DNA of 64,000 bases. Origin: an uncultured Pseudomonadota bacterium. GTDB lineage: Bacteria; Pseudomonadota; Gammaproteobacteria; Steroidobacterales; Woeseiaceae. A program made the position numbers and the translations under genes. Location: assembly GCA_913055625.1 (NCBI GenBank), contig CAJXJW010000002.1:1-64000 (forward strand). The letters are read 5' to 3'. A model generated the notes under the pieces. The model searched no databases. It saw only the letters and a program-made list of their open reading frames with translations, and was not told the DNA's origin. Numbering within the stretch: position 1 is the first letter of the stretch; the number at the start of each line of letters is the position of its first letter. Below, one piece after another: positions 23,790 to 31,633 of this stretch.

Positions 23790-24026
23790 CTAGACGCGCT
23801 GGCCGGCGGCGCGCAGGTCGGCGACGACCTTCTCGATGCCGTGCTTGTCGATGATGCGCATGCCCTTGTGGGAGATGCGCAGGCGTACCCAGCGGTTCTC
23901 GGAATCGAGCCAGAAACGCTTCGACTGCAGGTTCGGCAGGAACCGGCGGCGGGTCTTGTTGTGGGCGTGAGAAACGTTGTTCCCGGTCTGCGGGCGCTTC
24001 CCAGTGACCTGGCAAACTCTGGACAT
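23790..24026 (-). CDS. rpmB: 50S ribosomal protein L28
   Basis: The 78-residue protein begins [20 protein letters not shown] and contains [14 protein letters not shown] and [16 protein letters not shown], a complete L28 of normal size. It is the first gene of the rpmB-rpmG operon, behind a sigma-70 promoter at 24087-24115 and a hairpin in the leader. Confidence 0.98.
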   Translation of the reverse strand: MSRVCQVTGKRPQTGNNVSHAHNKTRRRFLPNLQSKRFWLDSENRWVRLRISHKGMRIIDKHGIEKVVADLRAAGQRV

Positions 24027-24050
24027 GACGCGTAAGTCTCTGATTTTATT

Positions 24051-24076
24051 AAAAGTTGCCCGCGAGTGGCGGGCAA
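24051..24076 (-). terminator. Hairpin in the rpmB leader / radC 3' region
   Basis: A perfect 8-bp stem TTGCCCGC (24056-24063) and GCGGGCAA (24069-24076) has a 5-nt loop. On the minus strand it is followed by CTTTTAATAAAA. It lies downstream of radC, so it may terminate radC transcripts. It also lies about 5 nt after the predicted rpmB transcription start, so it could instead be a 5' leader structure. Confidence 0.6.
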
Positions 24077-24086
24077 AGAGCGAGAC

Positions 24087-24115
24087 TTTATACCAGCCTC
24101 GTCCGGCCAATTCAA
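24087..24115 (-). promoter_or_regulatory. Sigma-70 promoter of rpmB-rpmG
   Basis: On the minus strand TTGAAT (-35, 24115-24110) and TATAAA (-10, 24092-24087) are spaced by exactly 17 bp. Transcription would start near 24080, about 55 nt before the rpmB ATG. Confidence 0.65.
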
Positions 24116-24142
24116 GCCGGCCCGTCGCCGTCCCGGCGGCAG

Positions 24143-24769
24143 CTACAGGACACCGCGGGCCGCGAGCGACGTCGTGCCGCCGTCCCCGACGATCAGGTGG
24201 TCCAGCAGCCGGATGTCGACCAGCTCCAGCGCCGCCTTGAGCCGGCGCGTGATGCGCTCGTCGGCCTGGCTGGGCTCGGCCACGCCGCTCGGGTGGTTGT
24301 GGGCGAGGATCACGGCCGCCGCGTTGACGGCCAGCGCCTCCTTGACCACCTCCCGCGGGTACACCGACGTGCCGTCGATCGTGCCGCGGAACAGTTCCCG
24401 GAACGCGAGCACGCGGTGGCGGTTGTCGAGGTACAGGCAGCCGAACAGCTCGTGCTCGAGGTGCCTGAGCCTGGCGAGCAGGAACGCGCTGGTGTCCGCC
24501 GGGCTGCGGATGGGCTCGCCGACCGTGAGGGATGCCTCGAAGTAGCGGCGGGCGAGCTCCGGCAGCGAGGCGAGGGCCCTCGCGCGCACGCCGCCGACGC
24601 CCGGCTCCTCGCGGACGCGCCGCGCGTCGGCGTGCAGGAGCGGGCGAAGGCCGCCGAAGCGGTCGAGCAGGCGGTTCGCGAGTGCTGCGGCATCTCGCCC
24701 GCCGCTGCCCCCGCGCAGGCAGGCGGCGAGCAGTTCCGCGTCGCTGGCCGTTTTGACGTCGCGCTGCAT
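24143..24769 (-). CDS. radC: RadC family JAB-domain protein
   Basis: The 208-residue protein starts at the ATG at 24769 (GGGAGGGG upstream), giving [18 protein letters not shown]. It has an N-terminal helix-hairpin-helix region ([14 protein letters not shown]) and the C-terminal JAMM metalloprotease-type motif: Glu in ELFRGTIDG, then HNHPSG and a downstream Asp (QADERIT). Despite its name the family's role in repair is not established. It sits in the conserved order coaBC - radC - rpmB - rpmG, divergent from coaBC. Confidence 0.93.
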   Translation of the reverse strand: MQRDVKTASDAELLAACLRGGSGGRDAAALANRLLDRFGGLRPLLHADARRVREEPGVGGVRARALASLPELARRYFEASLTVGEPIRSPADTSAFLLARLRHLEHELFGCLYLDNRHRVLAFRELFRGTIDGTSVYPREVVKEALAVNAAAVILAHNHPSGVAEPSQADERITRRLKAALELVDIRLLDHLIVGDGGTTSLAARGVL

Positions 24770-24880
24770 GGCCCCTCCCTGTCGCCAAGCGGATCGTGCC
24801 ATGGAGCATCGTCCAGCCGGGCATATCCATACAAGGAATCAATCTGGACGGCGCGGGCCGATTCATAAGAAACTGATCGC

Positions 24881-26122
24881 ATGAACGTCGTGCTCGGCAT
24901 CAGCGGCGGCATCGCCGCCTACAAGACACCGGAGCTGGTCCGCCGGCTTCGGGACCGCGGCGCGGACGTGCAGATCGTCATGACCGCGTCGGCCGCCGAG
25001 TTCGTTACCGAGACGGCCCTGCAGGCCGTGTCCGGCCGGCCGGTCCGCGACAACCTGTGGGACAAGGAAGCGGAGCGCGCGATGAGCCACATCGAGCTCG
25101 CCCGCTGGGCCGACGCCGTGCTGATCGCGCCGGCCACCGCCGAGATCATCGCGCGGCTCGCCGGCGGCGGCGCGCCCGACCTGCTGACGACGCTGTGCCT
25201 CGCCACCGAGGCGCCGATCGCGATCGCCCCGGCCATGAACCACGTCATGTGGAACAATCCGGCCGTGCAGGCGAACCGCGAGACACTCGAGGCACGGGGC
25301 GTCGTCATCATCGGCCCGGACAGCGGTTCGCAGGCCTGCGGCGAGACCGGCGCGGGCCGCATGAGCGAGCCGGACGAGATCGCGGCGGCCGTCGCCGGGC
25401 TCGTGCCCGGCTCGGGCACCGGGCGCCTCGCCGGCAAGACGGTGCTCGTCACGGCCGGGCCAACGCGCGAGCCGATCGACCCGGTGCGCTACGTCACGAA
25501 CCGCAGCTCCGGGAAGATGGGTTACGCGATGGCCGCCGCGGCCGCCGCCGAGGGCGCGCGCGTCGTCCTGGTCAGCGGCCCGGTGTCGATCGCGCCGCCG
25601 CGCGGCGTCGACGTGGTCAGCGTGCAGACGGCCGACGAGATGTATGACGCGACGCACGAGAATCTCGACGGCGTGGATATTTTCGTCGCGGCGGCCGCCG
25701 TGTCGGATTACCGTCCGGTTCGCGCGCACGAGATGAAGATCAAGAAGAAGGCGTCCGAGATGAGCGTCGATCTCGTGCGCACGCGCGACATCCTGGCGTC
25801 GGTAGCGGCGCTCGAGGCGCCGCCATTCACGGTGGGTTTTGCCGCCGAGACCGACAAGGTGCGGGAATACGCGCTCGGGAAGCTGGAGGCCAAGCGGCTC
25901 GACATGATCGTGGCCAATCGTGTCGGCAGCGACTGCGGCTTCGACCGTGACGACAACTCCGTGGACGTATTCTGGCCCGATGGCGAGCAGTCATTCCCGC
26001 TGGCCGCGAAGACCACGCTCGCGGCGGAACTCGTGAGCCTGATAGCATCGCGGTACGACGAAACTCACGGCGCCGACACGGAGCCCGCGCTGGCGGTCCT
26101 GCCGTTCCGCGACCGCAACTGA
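24881..26122 (+). CDS. coaBC: Bifunctional phosphopantothenoylcysteine decarboxylase / phosphopantothenate-cysteine ligase
   Basis: The 413-residue protein is full length. The N-terminal flavin-dependent CoaC half begins [20 protein letters not shown] and contains the substrate motif [16 protein letters not shown]. The C-terminal CoaB half has [31 protein letters not shown] and the clamp [20 protein letters not shown]. It performs steps two and three of CoA synthesis. It lies 12 bp upstream of dut, a conserved pairing. Confidence 0.97.
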   Translation: MNVVLGISGGIAAYKTPELVRRLRDRGADVQIVMTASAAEFVTETALQAVSGRPVRDNLWDKEAERAMSHIELARWADAVLIAPATAEIIARLAGGGAPDLLTTLCLATEAPIAIAPAMNHVMWNNPAVQANRETLEARGVVIIGPDSGSQACGETGAGRMSEPDEIAAAVAGLVPGSGTGRLAGKTVLVTAGPTREPIDPVRYVTNRSSGKMGYAMAAAAAAEGARVVLVSGPVSIAPPRGVDVVSVQTADEMYDATHENLDGVDIFVAAAAVSDYRPVRAHEMKIKKKASEMSVDLVRTRDILASVAALEAPPFTVGFAAETDKVREYALGKLEAKRLDMIVANRVGSDCGFDRDDNSVDVFWPDGEQSFPLAAKTTLAAELVSLIASRYDETHGADTEPALAVLPFRDRN

Positions 26123-26134
26123 CAGGAAGACATC

Positions 26135-26590
26135 TTGCGCACGATCGACCTCAAGGTGCTGGACCCCCGCCTGGGCGACAGCATCGACCTCCCGCACTAC
26201 GCGACGGACGGTTCCGCCGGCCTCGACATGCGTGCGGTGATCGACGAACCCGAAACCGTGGCGCCGGGCGAGACCACGCTGATCCCCACCGGCATCGCGA
26301 TCCACATCGGCGACCCGTCACTGGCAGCGGTGCTGCTGCCGCGTTCCGGGCTCGGCCACAAGCACGGGCTCGTGCTCGGCAACCTCACCGGGCTCATCGA
26401 CTCCGACTACCAGGGGCAGGTGTTCATCTCGTGCTGGAACCGGAGCAGCAAAGCCTACGAGATCCAGCCCGGGGAACGCATCGCACAGATGGTCTTCGTG
26501 CCCGTCGAACAGGTCAGGTTCAACGTCGTCGAGAATTTCGACGAAAGTCAGCGCGGCGAGGGCGGCTTCGGCCACTCGGGCACGGGCTGA
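26135..26590 (+). CDS. dut: dUTP diphosphatase
   Basis: The 151-residue trimeric dUTPase starts at a TTG at 26135, about 6 nt after AGGAAG. The five motifs are present: [27 protein letters not shown] (PRSG), [11 protein letters not shown] (catalytic Asp), [10 protein letters not shown], and a C-terminal [12 protein letters not shown] arm. It hydrolyses dUTP to dUMP, protecting DNA from uracil. It ends 4 bp from the convergent DUF4124 gene. Confidence 0.97.
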   Translation: MRTIDLKVLDPRLGDSIDLPHYATDGSAGLDMRAVIDEPETVAPGETTLIPTGIAIHIGDPSLAAVLLPRSGLGHKHGLVLGNLTGLIDSDYQGQVFISCWNRSSKAYEIQPGERIAQMVFVPVEQVRFNVVENFDESQRGEGGFGHSGTG

Positions 26591-26594
26591 GCGC

Positions 26595-27218
26595 CTACTC
26601 GATACCCTTGAGGGACTTGAAGCGATTTATGTCGCCGTCGAAGCGGGCGATGATCATCGCCTCGTCGTCCTTGAACTTCTGCAGGTTCTGTTCGTGACGG
26701 TGAATCGTGTCCTTCGTCTCGATGATGTCTTCCACGAGCTCCGGGTCGACCATCTCGGCGTCGGGGTCCGACGAATACGGTGCGTAACGCAGTGATTCGC
26801 GCTCGAGTTTCTCGAGTTGCCGCTGCAGGTTGCGAAGATACAACTCGGTGACCCGGGCCTGGGCCTGGAAGAGCTCGACACGGCGGTCGCGGTGCAGTTC
26901 GATTTCCTGCACGGTCTGGTAGGTGGCCAGCAAGGCCTGGTCGGCACGGCGCTGTAGTTCTCGCTGCAGGCGCACTTCCTCGGCGCGCCGTTCCGCCTCG
27001 AGTTCCTCTTCGGTCTTGCGCCCCTCGATGTGGCCGACCGTGACGCCATGGTCGTTCACGACCTGCTTGTCGAGGTCCGTCATCTCCGGCGGGATGCTGT
27101 CGCCGTAGTAGGTGTTACCGTCCTCGTCGACGACCTTGTAGTGGCGGTTTTCCCGTTCCGCCGCGTGTGCGGCGAACGAGACGACGACCAGCCCGATTGC
27201 GAGGTAAGGAATGCGCAT
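26595..27218 (-). CDS. DUF4124 domain protein with coiled coil
   Basis: The 207-residue protein has a signal peptide (MRIPYLAIGLVVVSFAAHA, cleavage near residue 19). A short DUF4124 domain follows (HYKVVDEDGNTYYGDSIPPE), then a long charged coiled coil at about residues 68-150 (EEELEAERRAEEVRLQRELQRR and RNLQRQLEKLERES) and an acidic tail. It is predicted to be periplasmic. It stands between dut and pyrE, where algC and argB are found in Pseudomonas. A second DUF4124 protein is encoded at 48952-49413. Function unknown. Confidence 0.8.
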   Translation of the reverse strand: MRIPYLAIGLVVVSFAAHAAERENRHYKVVDEDGNTYYGDSIPPEMTDLDKQVVNDHGVTVGHIEGRKTEEELEAERRAEEVRLQRELQRRADQALLATYQTVQEIELHRDRRVELFQAQARVTELYLRNLQRQLEKLERESLRYAPYSSDPDAEMVDPELVEDIIETKDTIHRHEQNLQKFKDDEAMIIARFDGDINRFKSLKGIE

Positions 27219-27332
27219 TGCTCAAATATGCCACGTTTTGTCGAGCGTGAAGCGCGACACAGTTCGCGAAAACACAGCTTAAAGCCTGTGGCAGAGCCTG
27301 TAAACGCGGCCCGTACGCAGGATTTCAACCAC

Positions 27333-27980
27333 TTAGGACGCCACTCCGTACTCCCGGCGGTAGTTCAGCACGGATTCCAGGAATTCGCCGTGCTCGGGGG
27401 AGTCTTCGAGCGTCTCCACGAGATCGTCCAGCCGTACGATACTGGTCACCGGGATCCCCAGCGAGCTCCGCAATTCCTGCACCGCGGACTGGTCGCCCTC
27501 GCCGCGTTCCTGCCGGTCCAGGGAGATGACGAGACCGGCGATATCGGCGCCGACGCCGTTGATCACCTGGTAAGCCTCGCGAACCGCCGTGCCCGCGGTG
27601 ATCACGTCGTCGATGATCAGCACGCGTCCTTCCAGCGGCGCGCCGACAACGGTGCCGCCTTCGCCGTGGTCCTTGGCTTCCTTGCGATTGTACGAGTAAG
27701 GGACGTCGATGCCATGATGTTCGGCGAGTGCCGCGGCCGTCAGCGCGACCAGTGGAATGCCCTTGTAGGCCGGGCCGAACAGCATGTCGAACTCCACCTT
27801 CGAGGCAGCGACGGCCGATGCGTAGGCGCGGCCGACCTTCGCCGCGGCATAGCCGGTGCTGAACAGGCCGGCATTGAAAAAGTAGGGGCTCTTTCGCCCG
27901 GACTTCAGCGTGAATTCGCCGAAGGTGAGTACGCCGAGTTCGAGAGCGAGATCAATGAACTCGCGTTGATAAGGATGCAT
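27333..27980 (-). CDS. pyrE: Orotate phosphoribosyltransferase
   Basis: The 215-residue enzyme is the normal length. It has [16 protein letters not shown], the flexible catalytic loop [12 protein letters not shown], and the PRPP-binding motif [16 protein letters not shown]. It makes orotidine monophosphate from orotate and PRPP in pyrimidine synthesis. It is divergent from the exonuclease III gene across 115 bp. Confidence 0.97.
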   Translation of the reverse strand: MHPYQREFIDLALELGVLTFGEFTLKSGRKSPYFFNAGLFSTGYAAAKVGRAYASAVAASKVEFDMLFGPAYKGIPLVALTAAALAEHHGIDVPYSYNRKEAKDHGEGGTVVGAPLEGRVLIIDDVITAGTAVREAYQVINGVGADIAGLVISLDRQERGEGDQSAVQELRSSLGIPVTSIVRLDDLVETLEDSPEHGEFLESVLNYRREYGVAS

Positions 27981-28095
27981 GGCTTAGGTGTGTAGACCGG
28001 TTCCAGTATGATGCCGTACTTCCAGCAGGCGCAGTATGCCACGGAAGCGAAGGTGCCCGTTTCTACAAATGGTGCGAAGTGACCACGGAGAGAAA

Positions 28096-28878
28096 ATGTT
28101 TCGAGTAATCAGCCTGAATGCGAACGGAATCCGTGCGGCCGCGCGAAAAGGCTTCTTCGAGTGGCTGCCGTCGCAGTCGGCGGACGTCGTCTGCATACAG
28201 GAGACGAAAGCGCAGATACAGCAGCTGACCGATGAGAGTTTTCATCCGGCCGGCTATCACTGCTTTTACGAAGACGCGACCAGGCCGGGCTACAGCGGCA
28301 CGGCGATCTACACGAAACACGAACCGAAGAAGGTCGTGCGCGGCTACGGAGACGCCGAGTTCGACGACGAGGGGCGTTACCTCGAGGTGCAGCTCGGCGG
28401 GCTGAACGTCGTTTCGCTGTACCTGCCGTCGGGGTCGTCGAGCGAGCAGCGGCAGGAGGCGAAGTACCGGTGCATGGATTCGTTCGCGGCCCACCTTGCA
28501 AAGCTCCGGCGCCGCCGCGCGGAGTACATCATCTGCGGCGACTGGAACATCGCCCACAAGGAGGCCGACCTCCGCAACTGGAAGCAGAACCGGAAGAATT
28601 CCGGGTTCCTCCCGGAAGAGCGCGCGTGGATGGATGACGTGTTCGGGCCGTGGGGCTACGTCGATGCGTTCCGGACGCTCGAGCAGGAGCCGCACTCGTA
28701 CACGTGGTGGTCGAACCGGGGCCGTGCCTGGGACAACAACGTGGGCTGGCGCATCGACTACCATGTCGTGACGCCGGGCCTCGCGGGCCGCGTGCTGCGC
28801 ACGGAGATTTACAGGGCGGAACGATTCTCCGACCACGCGCCGCTGATCATGGACTACGATTGGCCGGCCTCCGGCTGA
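28096..28878 (+). CDS. xthA: Exodeoxyribonuclease III (AP endonuclease)
   Basis: The 260-residue EEP-fold nuclease starts at MFRVISLNANGIRAAARKGF with GGAGAG 5 nt upstream. Active-site landmarks are the metal Glu in CIQETKAQ, YSGTAIYTK, the Asp/Asn pair in ICGDWNIAHKE, and the terminal SDHAPLIMDYDW. It cleaves at abasic sites and degrades 3' ends. pyrE and an exonuclease III gene as divergent neighbours is the Pseudomonas arrangement. Confidence 0.95.
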   Translation: MFRVISLNANGIRAAARKGFFEWLPSQSADVVCIQETKAQIQQLTDESFHPAGYHCFYEDATRPGYSGTAIYTKHEPKKVVRGYGDAEFDDEGRYLEVQLGGLNVVSLYLPSGSSSEQRQEAKYRCMDSFAAHLAKLRRRRAEYIICGDWNIAHKEADLRNWKQNRKNSGFLPEERAWMDDVFGPWGYVDAFRTLEQEPHSYTWWSNRGRAWDNNVGWRIDYHVVTPGLAGRVLRTEIYRAERFSDHAPLIMDYDWPASG

Positions 28879-28894
28879 ACGACTGACGACGGCC

Positions 28895-30139
28895 ATGTCG
28901 ATGCAAAAGCCCTCGCTGCGCGAAGCGATACTGAACCGCCGCATGTTGATCTGCGTGTTCACCGGCTTCTCCTCCGGCCTGCCGTTGTACGTGCTGATCC
29001 AGCTTGTGCCGGCCTGGCTGCGGGTCAGCGGCGTGGACCTCGCGACGATCGGGTTCTTCACGCTCGTCACGTTCCCGTACACCTGGAAGTTTCTGTGGTC
29101 GCCGGTGATGGACCGCTACACGCTGCCATTCCTCGGGCGTCGCCGCGGCTGGATACTCGTGACCCAGGTCGGCCTCCTGCTGTCCATCGCGGCGCTCGGC
29201 TTCCTGCAGCCGGCGATGTCCATCGGGACGATCGCCTACCTGGCCGGCGCGGTCGCGTTCTTCAGTGCCAGCCAGGACATCGTGCTCGACGCCTACCGCC
29301 GGGAGTTGCTGCCGGATTCCGAGCTCGGTCTCGGCAATGCGATACACGTGCAGGCTTACCGCCTGGCCGGCCTCGTGCCGGGCTCGCTCGCGCTCATCCT
29401 GGCGGACTTCCTGCCGTGGGAGACCGTGTTCGTCGTGGTCGCGGGGTTCATGCTCGTGGGCATCGTCATGACGCTCGTGATCGACGAGGCGATCCGGGAA
29501 CCGCGCCCGCCGCGCACGCTGGCCGAGGCCGTCATCGAGCCGTTCCGCGAGTTTCTCGGTCGCAAGGGCTGGAGGGCGGCGTTGTTGGTCCTCGCCTTCA
29601 TGGTCCTGTACAAGCTCGGCGACAACATGGCGGTCGCACTGCAGACCCCGTTCTACGTCGACATGGGCTTCAGCCTGGTGCAGATCGGGTCGATCGCGAA
29701 GTTCTCGGCGTTGGTCGCGGCTGTCGTCGGCGGGCTGACGGGCGGCGTGCTGATGATCCGCACCGGCATCAACCGGGCGCTCTGGCTGTTCGGCGTGGTC
29801 CAGGTCGTCAGCATCCTGGGTTTCGCCTGGCTGTCGGTGTCGGGGGCGAATCCGTGGATACTGGGCCTGACGGTCGCGTTCGAGTACCTGGGTGTCGGCC
29901 TGGGTACCGCGGCGCTGACCGCGTTCATCGCGCGTGAGACGAACCTGGCTTTCGCGGCCACGCAGTTCGCGCTGTTCACGGCGCTTGCGTCACTGCCGCG
30001 CACCGCGGCCAACGCCGTGACCGGGCTGATCATCGAGCAGACCGGCTACACGAAGTTCTTCTTCCTGTGTTTCCTGTTCGCGATGCCGGGCATGCTGCTC
30101 CTGCTCAAGGTCGCACCATGGAATGCCGACAATGAATGA
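28895..30139 (+). CDS. MFS transporter, AmpG-like (muropeptide permease family)
   Basis: The 414-residue protein has about twelve membrane helices. It contains ICVFTGFSSGLPLYVLIQLVPAWLR, TFPYTWKFLWSPVMDRY, ASQDIVLDAYRRELLPD and a C-terminal ASLPRTAANAVTGLIIEQTGYTKFFF. These match the AmpG family, which imports anhydromuropeptides for cell-wall recycling. At 414 residues it is close to the E. coli 12-helix form. Other AmpG-like proteins of this branch have unknown cargo, so specificity is not certain. It starts 16 bp after the exonuclease gene. Confidence 0.85.
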   Translation: MSMQKPSLREAILNRRMLICVFTGFSSGLPLYVLIQLVPAWLRVSGVDLATIGFFTLVTFPYTWKFLWSPVMDRYTLPFLGRRRGWILVTQVGLLLSIAALGFLQPAMSIGTIAYLAGAVAFFSASQDIVLDAYRRELLPDSELGLGNAIHVQAYRLAGLVPGSLALILADFLPWETVFVVVAGFMLVGIVMTLVIDEAIREPRPPRTLAEAVIEPFREFLGRKGWRAALLVLAFMVLYKLGDNMAVALQTPFYVDMGFSLVQIGSIAKFSALVAAVVGGLTGGVLMIRTGINRALWLFGVVQVVSILGFAWLSVSGANPWILGLTVAFEYLGVGLGTAALTAFIARETNLAFAATQFALFTALASLPRTAANAVTGLIIEQTGYTKFFFLCFLFAMPGMLLLLKVAPWNADNE

Positions 30140-30473
30140 GGTGCGCGTCGGCGCGCTGGCCGAGATCGACGACCCGGGCTGCCGCGAGTTCACGGTCGGG
30201 GATGGCGACTGGCCGTTTCGCGGTTTTGTCGTGCGGCGCGGCGCTGCCGTCTACGCCTATGAAAACTATTGCATGCACGTCGGCCACCCGTTGAACTGGG
30301 TGCCGGGGAAGTTTCTGACCGGGGACAACACCGCGATCGTCTGTGCGTCCCACGGGGCGCTGTACGCCATCGACACCGGGGAGTGCTTCTCCGGTCCGTG
30401 CAAGGGCGACAGCCTGCGGCGCGTCGCCTGCGAGGTCCGGAACGGCGACGTGTGGGTGACGGTCGCTGCGTAG
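30132..30473 (+). CDS. Rieske [2Fe-2S] ferredoxin-type protein
   Basis: The 113-residue single Rieske domain has cluster ligands in CMHVGHPL (Cys47, His49) and CASHGALY (Cys71, His74). This is the C-x-H...C-x2-H pattern; the spacing is that of ferredoxin-like Rieske proteins. There is no signal peptide or membrane anchor, so it is cytoplasmic. The start MNEVRVGALA overlaps the end of the upstream transporter gene by 8 bp. It is probably an electron carrier for an oxygenase or a nitrite-reductase-like partner, not encoded nearby. Confidence 0.88.
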   Translation: MNEVRVGALAEIDDPGCREFTVGDGDWPFRGFVVRRGAAVYAYENYCMHVGHPLNWVPGKFLTGDNTAIVCASHGALYAIDTGECFSGPCKGDSLRRVACEVRNGDVWVTVAA

Positions 30474-30483
30474 CGATTCGGCG

Positions 30484-30774
30484 TTACAGGTTGTCCAGGA
30501 ACGCGAGCGGATCGTGGAAGCCGCTCGGCAGGTCCTTGTTGTTGCACGCGACGATGTCGTCCGGCTCCATGTCGACCGATCCCGACCAGTCCTCGGGCGC
30601 GCTCGCCTCGAACAGCAGCAGGTCGGGCCAGGCTTCGATGTCGAGCTCGTCGATCGTGCCGTCAAACTGCTGGATCTCGACCGTTCCGGATTCCTCGTCG
30701 ATGGCAACGACCTCGAATAGCGCGCCGCCCGCGCGGCGAAACCACTGTCCAATCACGGGGTAGGGAACGGCCAC
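30484..30774 (-). CDS. Small acidic protein, DUF6763-like
   Basis: The 96-residue acidic protein begins MAVPYPVIGQWFRRAGGALFEVVAIDEESGTV and continues EIQQFDGTIDELDIEAWPDLLLFEA, ending with PSGFHDPLAFLDNL. The short beta-rich start followed by FDG..DE.D and W resembles the DUF6763 family of gammaproteobacteria. I recognise this from pattern only. No catalytic residues are evident. It lies 10 bp from the convergent Rieske gene. Confidence 0.7.
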   Translation of the reverse strand: MAVPYPVIGQWFRRAGGALFEVVAIDEESGTVEIQQFDGTIDELDIEAWPDLLLFEASAPEDWSGSVDMEPDDIVACNNKDLPSGFHDPLAFLDNL

Positions 30775-30851
30775 ATCGATTCTCCTCGCAGTTGTCGGGT
30801 TCTCTCCTTAAGTTATAGATGAGAAAACGCGATCCGCAAGGACGACGCGAA

Positions 30852-31562
30852 TTACTGTCCGCTTACAAAAATCCAGTCGACGATGCGGTGCCCATGGCGC
30901 AGGCCGCGTTGCTCGAACTTGGTGGGCGGGCGGTCCAGCGGCGTCGATCCGTCGTGCTCGCGGCGTTCGCGGCAGCTGAACAGGTCGCAGGCCGCGAGCA
31001 CCTCGTCGATGTGCTCGGCGTAATTTGCCCAGTCGGTCGCAATGTGCAGCGTCCCCCCCGGTTTCAGGACGCGGGCACAGGCTGCCAGGAACGCCGGCTG
31101 GACGATGCGTCGCTTGTGGTGCCGCTTCTTCGGCCAGGGGTCCGGGAAGTACAGGTTGATGCGATCGACCGACGCCGCCGGGATCTGCCGGTCCAGCACC
31201 TCGACGGCGTCGTGGCAGATCAGCCGCAGATTGCTGATGCCGAGTTCGCGGATACGAATCAGGCAGTGCCCGACGCCGGGCTCGTGGACCTCGATGCCGA
31301 GGAAGTCGCGCTCCGGGTGTTCCGCGGCCTGCGTCGCCAGCGAGTCGCCGTTGCCGAAGCCGATCTCCAGCACACGGGGCGCATCGCGGCCGAACAGGGC
31401 CGTGATGTCGATCGGAGCCGCGTCGACCTCGATGCCGTATGTCGGCCACAGCTCGTCCAGTGCACGTTGCTGCGATGCCGTCAGGCGCCCCGTGCGCCGC
31501 ACGAAACTGCGGATGCTGCGGTGTTTGCGCGGCTCTGCACTGTCGCCGGTATCTGCGCTCAA
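30852..31562 (-). CDS. trmB: tRNA (guanine46-N7)-methyltransferase
   Basis: The 236-residue protein has RSFVRRTGRLTASQQRALDELWP, the SAM-binding motif VLEIGFGNGDSL, NLYFPDPWPKKRHHKRRIV (the TrmB-specific FPDPWPKKRHHKRR block) and TDWANYAEH. It forms 7-methylguanosine at position 46 of tRNAs. It is divergent from the TonB-dependent receptor gene across 71 bp. Confidence 0.97.
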   Translation of the reverse strand: MSADTGDSAEPRKHRSIRSFVRRTGRLTASQQRALDELWPTYGIEVDAAPIDITALFGRDAPRVLEIGFGNGDSLATQAAEHPERDFLGIEVHEPGVGHCLIRIRELGISNLRLICHDAVEVLDRQIPAASVDRINLYFPDPWPKKRHHKRRIVQPAFLAACARVLKPGGTLHIATDWANYAEHIDEVLAACDLFSCRERREHDGSTPLDRPPTKFEQRGLRHGHRIVDWIFVSGQ

Positions 31563-31633
31563 AGTACCATTTCCTGTTTGCCAAGCTCGTTCAGGGGGCT
31601 ATGCTAGCGTCTTCAGCTACCGGGGGGTGCTTC

